From Candidatus Yanofskybacteria bacterium RIFCSPLOWO2_01_FULL_42_49 (lineage in GTDB: Bacteria; Patescibacteriota; Minisyncoccia; 2-02-FULL-40-12; GWA2-44-9), in the NCBI GenBank assembly GCA_001795615.1, contig MGKI01000001.1, positions 1 through 48,098 on the forward strand: DNA of 48,098 nt. Direction: 5' to 3'. Under the pieces are notes generated by a model that was not told where the DNA came from, did not search any database, and worked only from the letters and a program-made list of their open reading frames with translations. The position numbers and the translations under genes were made by a program. How positions within the stretch are numbered: position 1 is the first letter of the stretch; every line of letters starts with the position of its first letter. Of this stretch, positions 31,895 through 38,266 are shown in pieces.

Positions 31895-32611
31895 CTACTT
31901 GATGAATTTATCAAGCTCGCCGTCCAGAACTTTTTCCGGCTGGGATGACTTTGTCCCGGTTCGATGATCTTTGACCATCTGATACGGGTGCAAAACATAT
32001 GAACGAATCTGGCTTCCCCATTCTATGGAAACATGGGACTTGAGTTCAGATATTTCCCGGGCTCTTTCAATTTCCATCCTTTGAACCAATTTAGAACAAA
32101 GCACTTGAATCGCCTTTTCTTTGTTTTGCGCCTGCGATCGTTCGGACTGAACAGCAACAGAAATACCAGTAGGAAGATGCGTAACGCGGACGGCGGTTTC
32201 CAGTTTATTCACATTCTGGCCTCCCGGACCGGAGGAGCGGAAAGTCTCAACCCTTAACTCAGCCGGGTTGAGTTTAACTTCTGCCCCAACCACCTCCGGT
32301 AATATCTCCACCATTGCAAACGATGTGTGGCGAAGTTTTTTTGCCGAAAAAGGTGAAATGCGGACTAGCCTATGCACCCCTGATTCGTTTTTTAAGAGTT
32401 CGTACGCATTGTCGCCTTTCATTTCTGCCGATGCGCTTTTTATCCCTTTCTGTTCACCAAGGGACTGGTGAAGCACGGTAAATTGCCAGCCCTGTTTTTG
32501 AGCATACCTTTGATACATTCTAAAAAGCATTGAAGCCCAATCTTGGGCATCAACTCCGCCAGCACCGGCATATACGGATAGTAATGCTTTATTTTTTACA
32601 TATTCTGACAT
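31895..32611 (-). CDS. prfB: Peptide chain release factor 2, lacking domain 1
   Basis: 238 aa from ATG 32611. Motifs: [15 protein letters not shown], the stop-recognition tripeptide S-P-F (86-88), [10 protein letters not shown] (GGQ at 130-132), and W-G-S-Q-I-R-S-Y-V. These mark a true RF2 that reads UGA and UAA. Typical RF2 is about 365 aa; the N-terminal about 110-residue domain is absent, and only 126 bp separate the start from the divergent ftsH gene, leaving no room for it or for the usual +1 frameshift leader. The SPF motif argues against the rescue factor PrfH. Confidence 0.9.
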   Translation of the reverse strand: MSEYVKNKALLSVYAGAGGVDAQDWASMLFRMYQRYAQKQGWQFTVLHQSLGEQKGIKSASAEMKGDNAYELLKNESGVHRLVRISPFSAKKLRHTSFAMVEILPEVVGAEVKLNPAELRVETFRSSGPGGQNVNKLETAVRVTHLPTGISVAVQSERSQAQNKEKAIQVLCSKLVQRMEIERAREISELKSHVSIEWGSQIRSYVLHPYQMVKDHRTGTKSSQPEKVLDGELDKFIK

Positions 32612-32737
32612 GTTAAAAACTATGCCAGAAAATTCTGTTCATTTCAAATTAAATCTGCCCCCATGCTCCTGTGGACTTTCTCAAATAATTGTGGCAAAAT
32701 CTTGCCAAATTTGATTTTTGAAAACAAGGACACTGCA

Positions 32738-34549
32738 ATGAAAGAAATGCATCCCTTCAAAGCAGTAGCCGTTGTACTTGGTATTTTCATTCTCGGATAC
32801 ATAGTATATGCCGCCGCTGTCTCAACTAATGAACATCGGGCATCGCAAGAAATCAGTTTCAGCGAATTTATGAAACAAGCGACAAATCGGCAAGTCAAGA
32901 GCGTGGTCATTACGGGAAATAAAGTATTCGGCCAAACAACTTCCGACACTCAATTCCATACCGTTGTATCGGATCAATACGAAGGCCTCGGCAACCAGTT
33001 AGTCGAAAATGGCGTGGAAATTAATGTAAAAGAAGCAACGGAAGGTTTAGGGTGGCGACTGTTTTTTGGAGTAGGCCCGATTTTGCTTCTTGTCGGATTC
33101 TGGGTATTTTTTATGAAACAAATCCGAACAGGCGGGCCGGGCATGATGACTTTCAACAAGTCAAAAGCAAAACTAGTCTCGCCGCAAAAGGACAAAAAAA
33201 CTTTCGCCGATGTGGCCGGAGTAGACGAAGCCAAAGAAGAGCTTCAAGAGATAGTGGAGTTTTTAAAAAACCCTCTTAGGTTTACAAACATCGGGGCTAG
33301 AATTCCAAAAGGCGTCCTACTAGTGGGACCACCGGGAACGGGCAAGACCCTCTTGGCGCGCGCTGTCGCCGGTGAAGCGAATGTCCCCTTCTATACCATC
33401 AGCGGCTCCGATTTTGTTGAAATGTTCGTCGGCGTAGGCGCGTCGCGCGTTAGAAACTTATTTGAGCAAGGCAACAAGAATGCCCCTTGCATCATATTTA
33501 TAGACGAAATCGATGCCGTTGGCCGGCATCGCGGCGCAGGCCTTGGCGGCGGCCACGACGAACGCGAACAGACGCTCAATCAGCTGCTGGTCGAAATGGA
33601 CGGATTCGATTCAAACACAGGAGTAATTCTTGTCGCCGCAACAAACCGCCCCGACATTCTCGACCCGGCGTTGCTCCGGCCAGGTCGATTCGATCGCCGT
33701 GTTGTAGTTAACCGTCCGGATGTAAGAGGGCGTGAAGGAATTCTGGCGGTACACACCCGCAAAATACCGATGTCAGACGATGTTAACATCCAGACGCTAG
33801 CGCGAGGCACATCGGGATTCTCCGGTGCCGACCTGGCAAATCTAATCAACGAAGCAGCTCTTCATGCAGCGGGATACAATCAAAAAACAGTCCGGATGAT
33901 GGACTTCGAATTTGCCAAAGATAAAGTCCTCATGGGCTCGGAGCGTCGCTCAATGGTAATCAGCGAAGAGGAAAAGCGCATCACGGCTGTTCATGAAGCC
34001 GGACACGCTTTGTTGGCAGTCCTTCTTCCTAACGCTGACCCGATCCATAAAGTAACGATCATCCCCCGCGGAATGGCATTGGGACTGACCCAGCAACTGC
34101 CGTTGGACGACAAGCATAATTACTCGCGCGAGTATTTGATGGACCGGGTTGCCATTCTTCTCGGCGGAAGAATCGCGGAGGAAATCACGAGAGGAATCCT
34201 CACAACCGGCGCCGGAAATGATTTAGAACGGGCAACGGAATTGTCGCGCCAAATGGTTTGCGAATGGGGAATGAGCGAAGCTATAGGCCCTCTGACATTC
34301 GGAAAGAAAGAAGAAGAAATTTTCCTTGGACGCGATATCGCCCAACACCAGAATTACAGCGAAGACACCGCTTTAAAAATTGATCAAGAAATCAAGAAAG
34401 TTGTTACCGATAACTACGAACGCGCCAGAAAACTGCTTGAAGCTAACAAATCTTCACTGATGGCTATTGCCAAAGAGTTACTATCGCACGAAGTCCTTGA
34501 CGCTGACCAGATTAAACAACTCGTAAATCAGACGACAACCCAAAGTTAA
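32738..34549 (+). CDS. ftsH: ATP-dependent zinc metalloprotease FtsH
   Basis: 603 aa from the ATG at 32738, chosen for its AAGGA ribosome site 8 nt upstream and the membrane helix that follows. Two N-terminal helices bracket a short outer domain. The AAA module has G-P-P-G-T-G-K-T (about 197-204), [10 protein letters not shown] and R-P-G-R-F-D-R; the protease has H-E-A-G-H (about 419-423) and a third ligand Asp in G-A-G-N-D-L. It degrades membrane and short-lived cytoplasmic proteins. It is divergent from prfB and followed by a hairpin terminator. Confidence 0.97.
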   Translation: MKEMHPFKAVAVVLGIFILGYIVYAAAVSTNEHRASQEISFSEFMKQATNRQVKSVVITGNKVFGQTTSDTQFHTVVSDQYEGLGNQLVENGVEINVKEATEGLGWRLFFGVGPILLLVGFWVFFMKQIRTGGPGMMTFNKSKAKLVSPQKDKKTFADVAGVDEAKEELQEIVEFLKNPLRFTNIGARIPKGVLLVGPPGTGKTLLARAVAGEANVPFYTISGSDFVEMFVGVGASRVRNLFEQGNKNAPCIIFIDEIDAVGRHRGAGLGGGHDEREQTLNQLLVEMDGFDSNTGVILVAATNRPDILDPALLRPGRFDRRVVVNRPDVRGREGILAVHTRKIPMSDDVNIQTLARGTSGFSGADLANLINEAALHAAGYNQKTVRMMDFEFAKDKVLMGSERRSMVISEEEKRITAVHEAGHALLAVLLPNADPIHKVTIIPRGMALGLTQQLPLDDKHNYSREYLMDRVAILLGGRIAEEITRGILTTGAGNDLERATELSRQMVCEWGMSEAIGPLTFGKKEEEIFLGRDIAQHQNYSEDTALKIDQEIKKVVTDNYERARKLLEANKSSLMAIAKELLSHEVLDADQIKQLVNQTTTQS

Positions 34550-34561
34550 GTTTAAATTTCA

Positions 34562-34583
34562 CCCTGCCTTAAGCGGGGTTTTT
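34562..34583 (+). terminator. Intrinsic terminator of ftsH
   Basis: CCCTGC-CTTAA-GCGGGG stem (one G-U) followed by TTTTTGTTG, 13 bp after the ftsH stop. Confidence 0.85.
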
Positions 34584-34625
34584 GTTGTAAAAATGGGAAA
34601 TTTAATGTATTTTTATGCTATATTC

Positions 34626-34701
34626 GCCGCCTTAGCTCAGCTAGTAGAGCAGCATTTTCGTAAAATGAAGGTCCCCAGTGCAAATCTGGGAGGCGGCTCC
34701 A
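34626..34701 (+). tRNA. tRNA-Thr(CGT)
   Basis: Acceptor GCCGCCT/AGGCGGC, D stem GCTC/GAGC, anticodon loop T-T-CGT-A-A, T arm CCCAG-TGCAAAT-CTGGG, CCA encoded. Position 55 in the T loop is G rather than the nearly universal T (pseudouridine), which is unusual. Confidence 0.92.
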
Positions 34702-34708
34702 AATATAG

Positions 34709-34779
34709 GCGGGTGTAGTACAGTGGCAGTACGATTGCTTCCCAAGCAATAGACGGGAGTTCGATCCTCCTCACCCGCT
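34709..34779 (+). tRNA. tRNA-Gly(CCC)
   Basis: Acceptor GCGGGTG/CACCCGC, D stem GTAC/GTAC, anticodon stem ATTGC/GCAAT with loop T-T-CCC-A-A, T arm with TTCGATC. CCA is not encoded, unlike the two other tRNAs here, so CCA addition is needed. Its last base is shared with the stop codon of the convergent DivIC-like gene. Confidence 0.95.
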
Positions 34780-35144
34780 CAAAATCCCAAGAGCCAGTAC
34801 CACCATTTTTTATAGTTGGGCAGATTGTCTAAAGAAAATTTTTCCGAAGAAGACGCCGTACTGGGAGTTGAGTCCCGATACACAAACACCACTTCTTCTC
34901 CCTGTCCTTTATAGTTCATTCTCGAGCGGGCTTCCCTCTCAAGAAAAGCGGGGTTGTCAAAATTGTTGACTAATTTTTCAAGAATTTGGTTATTTTTTTT
35001 GACTTCCTCTATTTTTGATTCCATGTTTTTTGCCTCTCTCTTTGCTTCGTCTTTTTCCAACTCAACCGAAACCGTTGAGAACAGCATCCACGCCAAAAAT
35101 AAAGAAACAACCCCCGTAAAAAATTTCGAGTTTATCCAGCGCAT
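34779..35144 (-). CDS. Septum-formation initiator DivIC/FtsB-like protein
   Basis: 121 aa. A single N-terminal helix (about 8-26) leads into a Lys/Glu coiled coil (L-E-K-D-E-A-K-R-E-A-K-N-M-E-S-K-I-E-E-V-K-K-N-N) and the family signature F-L-E-R-E-A-R-S-R-M-N-Y-K-G-Q-G-E-E-V. It scaffolds the divisome at midcell. Its stop overlaps the 3' base of tRNA-Gly on the other strand. It lies 2 bp after the PH-domain gene. Confidence 0.85.
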   Translation of the reverse strand: MRWINSKFFTGVVSLFLAWMLFSTVSVELEKDEAKREAKNMESKIEEVKKNNQILEKLVNNFDNPAFLEREARSRMNYKGQGEEVVFVYRDSTPSTASSSEKFSLDNLPNYKKWWYWLLGF

Positions 35145-35146
35145 TT

Positions 35147-35629
35147 TTAATGGACCGGCACACCGGCCCGTATCCGATTAATCGTTTCAACAACACTGGC
35201 TGGCGACGGAACCTTGTCAAAAATTACTTCGCTTCCTGACGGCGTCTTTATGACCAGCTTTCCGTAACGGCCGATTAGCGCCGGCAGGCCGATTTGCTTA
35301 AAACTGATATCGTATATATCTCTGTACAAAAGTTCCGTTACCGTCTTTGAAAACGCGCTGTGCCTGATGTCTAATATTATCCTTTGGTTCGTTATGACCA
35401 GGGCGTTTTTGCGCCAGACATAAATCTTGTATAAAATAACGAGGGTGGCAAACAGAACGACCGCCGCCGTTATTTCCCAAGAGTAGCCGAATATCACTAG
35501 ATCCATTCTGTAAAAAGCGGCCGCCGCCAAACCGGCAAAAATTACAGGCCAAGCAACGGCTCCCGCTACAATGGAGCGATGCTGTCGAATCGTTTTAATA
35601 ACTTCCTCGTTTTCTCTTAATTTCAGCAT
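35147..35629 (-). CDS. Bacterial PH-domain membrane protein (YdbS-like)
   Basis: 160 aa. Two hydrophobic helices (about 20-65) are followed by a bPH2-type domain: N-A-L-V-I-T-N-Q-R-I-I-L-D, L-L-Y-R-D-I-Y-D-I, G-R-Y-G-K-L-V-I-K-T-P-S-G, and the end V-V-E-T-I-N-R-I. The role is unknown in most bacteria; linkage here with a divisome gene hints at the envelope. Confidence 0.82.
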   Translation of the reverse strand: MLKLRENEEVIKTIRQHRSIVAGAVAWPVIFAGLAAAAFYRMDLVIFGYSWEITAAVVLFATLVILYKIYVWRKNALVITNQRIILDIRHSAFSKTVTELLYRDIYDISFKQIGLPALIGRYGKLVIKTPSGSEVIFDKVPSPASVVETINRIRAGVPVH

Positions 35630-35663
35630 AATAAAGGTGCCCTTTGTTTTTAAAATTTTGTGG

Positions 35664-35669
35664 TATAAT
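35664..35669 (+). promoter_or_regulatory. Extended -10 promoter (TGGTATAAT) of the 32-aa gene
   Basis: TATAAT preceded by TGG gives an extended -10; the -35 region is weak (CTTTGT). The predicted start lies about 10 bp before the ATG at 35684. Confidence 0.65.
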
Positions 35670-35683
35670 ATTTAATTGTCGCC

Positions 35684-35782
35684 ATGTTTGATAAAAAACT
35701 GCTTCGCATAATCACCATAATCGTCGCCGTCCTAACCGCCCTAAGCATGATCGGTTTTTTGTTCCTGCCTTTAGTATACTAA
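35684..35782 (+). CDS. 32-aa membrane microprotein
   Basis: ATG at 35684, stop TAA at 35780-35782. M-F-D-K-K-L-L-R-I-I-T then about 20 hydrophobic residues ending F-L-F-L-P-L-V-Y. A single transmembrane helix with positively charged N-terminus implies N-in. It has its own extended -10 promoter. Too short for most gene callers. Function unknown. Confidence 0.6.
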   Translation: MFDKKLLRIITIIVAVLTALSMIGFLFLPLVY

Positions 35783-35790
35783 ATAAACAG

Positions 35791-36035
35791 GTAATTTCTA
35801 ATATCTAATTACTAATTTCTAATAAAAACCAGATGTCTAATTCTAAAAAATTTGACTTAGAAGAAAGAACAGCTAGGTTCGGAGAAGACGTTATTGAATT
35901 TGCCAAGAAGGTCACTAAAAATGAATTGAACTTAATATTTACGGCAATCGTGAAAAAATCTCGTTCTAACGAAAAATAGTTTTTGGAAATTTAGTAATTA
36001 AGAATTTCATTAGAAATTAGATATTAGTAATTAGA
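35791..36035. repeat. Inverted AT-rich repeats around a four-helix-bundle remnant
   Basis: ATTTCTAATATCTAATTACT on the left (about 35793-35822) is the inverse of ATTAGAAATTAGATATTAGT on the right (about 36008-36035). They bracket the 48-aa gene remnant. The same kind of unit occurs at 18155-18230. Confidence 0.75.
35833..35979 (+). pseudogene. Internally deleted four-helix-bundle (S23-like) gene
   Basis: 48 aa. The N-terminus K-F-D-L-E-E-R-T-A-R-F-G-E-D-V-I-E-F-A-K matches the start of the four-helix-bundle/S23 family (normally 110-130 aa), and E-L-N-L-I-F-T-A-I-V-K-K matches its C-terminal helix, but the middle two helices are missing. The frame is kept. It is a decayed gene, or less likely a minimal functional peptide. 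Confidence 0.65.
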
Positions 36036-36039
36036 AATT

Positions 36040-37977
36040 CTACCTCTTAAGCATCTTAAGAAATACTTCTTGCGGTAAATTAACCCTCCCCGACTCTTTC
36101 ATTTTCTTTTTCCCTTTCTTCTGTTTCTCAAGGAGTTTCATTTTTCGAGTTACATCCCCGCCGTAGAGATATCCGGTAACATCTTTGCGCCTTGCCTTAA
36201 TCGATTCTCTAGCAATTATCGTACCGCCGATAGCCGCTTGAATCGCGACCTCAAACCACTGCGGGGGGACAACTTCTTTCAACTTTGCCGCCATCGCCCT
36301 GCCTTCGTAATGGACTTTTTCTTTCGGCACTATTCTTGAAAATGGTTCTACTAGCTCGCCGGCGATCAAGATATCCAGCCGGACCAAATCATTAACTGCC
36401 GTTCCTTTCAACTCGTAGCTCATGGAAGCATAACCAGATGAAACGCTTTTTAGTTTGTCGTAAAAATCCGTAATAACTTCCGACAACGGCATTTCATATT
36501 TTAAAAGAACGGTTTCTTTGCCCAGATATTCAGTGGCTTCGTACGCATTCCTAAATTGAGACACCAGCTCCATAACACTACCTAGATAGGAGTCGGGGGT
36601 TATTATTTCTATATCAACTATCGGCTCGGCAATTGATTCAATTTTCGAAGGATCCGGCAACTGGCTTGCTGACCTGATTTTTACTTTTGATTTTTGACTT
36701 TTGATTTGTACCTCATATTCCACCGAAGGCGTTGAAATTATCAAGGCCAGACCGAACTCCCGCTTTAACCTCTCCGAGATTATCTCGACATGAAGCATAC
36801 CCAAGAAACCCAAACGAAATCCACGGCCCAGTCCGACTGACGACTCCGGTTCATACATTAAAGACGCATCAGTCAATTTCAACTTACCCAAAGCATCTTT
36901 TAAAATATCGTAGTCCTCTCCCTTCTCCGGGAAAAAACTGGCAAACACCATCGGTCTGGGCTCCTTGTATCCCGCCAACGGTTGAAATTGGTTATTGGTT
37001 ATTGGTAATTGGTAATTGGTAATTGTATCACCAACGCGTATTAATCCCGGATCTTTCAATCCAGTCGCTATGTAACCGATATCTCCAGCCGCTAGTTCCA
37101 TGCTTGGAGTAAGTTTAGGAGAGAAAAACCCCACTTCGACAACATCAGCTTTCGCCTTGGTCGCAAATGCCAAGATTTTATCGCCTCTTTTAAAACTGCC
37201 GTCAAAAACCCTTACATAAGCGATAACCCCTTTGTAGGCGTCAAAAGCAGAGTCGAAAATCAATGCTTTGAACTCTCCCTCGAGACCTGGCGGCCTTTGG
37301 CCGCCGGAGCTCGCTATGGCGAGCGAAGGCGGCGGCACTTCTTCTATCACCCGTTCTAGCAGTCTCTCAATATTAGTTCCGTTTTTCCCCGATATTTCTA
37401 GAATGGTTTCCGGTTCAACTCCGAGAAGATTGGCAAGCTCTTCTTTTACTTGAGCCGTTCTGGCGTTGGGCAGATCAATTTTATTAACCGCCGGTATTAT
37501 CGTCAGCCCTTGCTCTTTAGCCAGATGAAGATTGGCCAAAGTCTGCGCTTGTATTCCCTTTGACGCATCAACCAACAAAATCGCTCCTTCCACCGCCGCT
37601 AAAGATCGCGATACTTCATATGAAAAATCAACATGCCCGGGAGTATCAATCAAATTCAGAACAAATTCTTGTTCTGAATTTGCAAACTCTAAGTCCGAAG
37701 TTCTAAGCTCTAAGCTTTCGAGTTTTTGGTTTAGAGTTTTGAAATTGTTTAGAGTTTCGAGTTTAGAATTTAGAGTTTTTGGTGGTCGATATATCATCCT
37801 CACCGGCTGCAATTTAATTGTAATTCCTCTTTCCCGCTCCAATTCCATCGTGTCCAGGTATTGCTCCTGCATTTTTCTTTTCTCCACCGTCCCAGTCAAT
37901 TCTAAAAATCGATCCGCAAGGGTCGATTTTCCGTGGTCAACATGAGCTATAATACAAAAGTTTCGTATGTTATTCAT
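36040..37977 (-). CDS. lepA: Elongation factor 4 (LepA) with four in-frame insertions
   Basis: 645 aa against about 600 usual. GTPase motifs: A-H-V-D-H-G-K-S-T (11-19), R-G-I-T-I (50-54), D-T-P-G-H (111-115), N-K-I-D (165-168). The LepA C-terminal part is intact (G-F-L-G-M-L-H-V-E-I, Y-K-S-like R-K-D-V-T-G-Y-L-Y-G-G-D-V-T-R). Extra segments lie at about 65-104 (between switch I and G3), 218-235, 321-332 and 424-438. Each is low-complexity and its DNA is repetitive. The third and fourth consist of AATTACCAATAACC and CAAAAGTCAAAAATC type units. LepA back-translocates stalled ribosomes. Confidence 0.95.
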   Translation of the reverse strand: MNNIRNFCIIAHVDHGKSTLADRFLELTGTVEKRKMQEQYLDTMELERERGITIKLQPVRMIYRPPKTLNSKLETLNNFKTLNQKLESLELRTSDLEFANSEQEFVLNLIDTPGHVDFSYEVSRSLAAVEGAILLVDASKGIQAQTLANLHLAKEQGLTIIPAVNKIDLPNARTAQVKEELANLLGVEPETILEISGKNGTNIERLLERVIEEVPPPSLAIASSGGQRPPGLEGEFKALIFDSAFDAYKGVIAYVRVFDGSFKRGDKILAFATKAKADVVEVGFFSPKLTPSMELAAGDIGYIATGLKDPGLIRVGDTITNYQLPITNNQFQPLAGYKEPRPMVFASFFPEKGEDYDILKDALGKLKLTDASLMYEPESSVGLGRGFRLGFLGMLHVEIISERLKREFGLALIISTPSVEYEVQIKSQKSKVKIRSASQLPDPSKIESIAEPIVDIEIITPDSYLGSVMELVSQFRNAYEATEYLGKETVLLKYEMPLSEVITDFYDKLKSVSSGYASMSYELKGTAVNDLVRLDILIAGELVEPFSRIVPKEKVHYEGRAMAAKLKEVVPPQWFEVAIQAAIGGTIIARESIKARRKDVTGYLYGGDVTRKMKLLEKQKKGKKKMKESGRVNLPQEVFLKMLKR

Positions 37978-38035
37978 TTCCTAAGTGTTGAGGGGCACCC
38001 TCCACACAAAACACAAATTAATTTGTGACATAATA

Positions 38036-38242
38036 TTATTCCTCAAGGGGGAGAAACTGGTCTTTTTTGCCGCGACAAGTTTCACAGATTTTAAAATGTC
38101 TTTCGCCTTCGTCTTTAAATTCCTGCTCTAAATTCTCTGGATGCAAAGCCGCATTTCTCACAAACTCTTTACTTAAATGCAGCCCATCATATATTCTTGA
38201 GACATCAGCCACACCTGCTTTTTCCTTAGTACTTAATTGCAT
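38036..38242 (-). CDS. Small hypothetical protein with CxxC
   Basis: 68 aa, charged and helical, with one C-E-T-C near the C-terminus. A single CxxC could bind a metal as a dimer. No signal peptide. No family recognised. It lies between lepA and the DUF4012 gene on the same strand. Confidence 0.5.
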   Translation of the reverse strand: MQLSTKEKAGVADVSRIYDGLHLSKEFVRNAALHPENLEQEFKDEGERHFKICETCRGKKDQFLPLEE

Positions 38243-38266
38243 TGCACAAGAATAAATGATTAGCGG

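Noticed and set aside
32644-32949. Upstream part of RF2 reached by frameshift
   Set aside because: The minus-strand frame there is antisense to ftsH and shows none of the RF2 domain 1 pattern.
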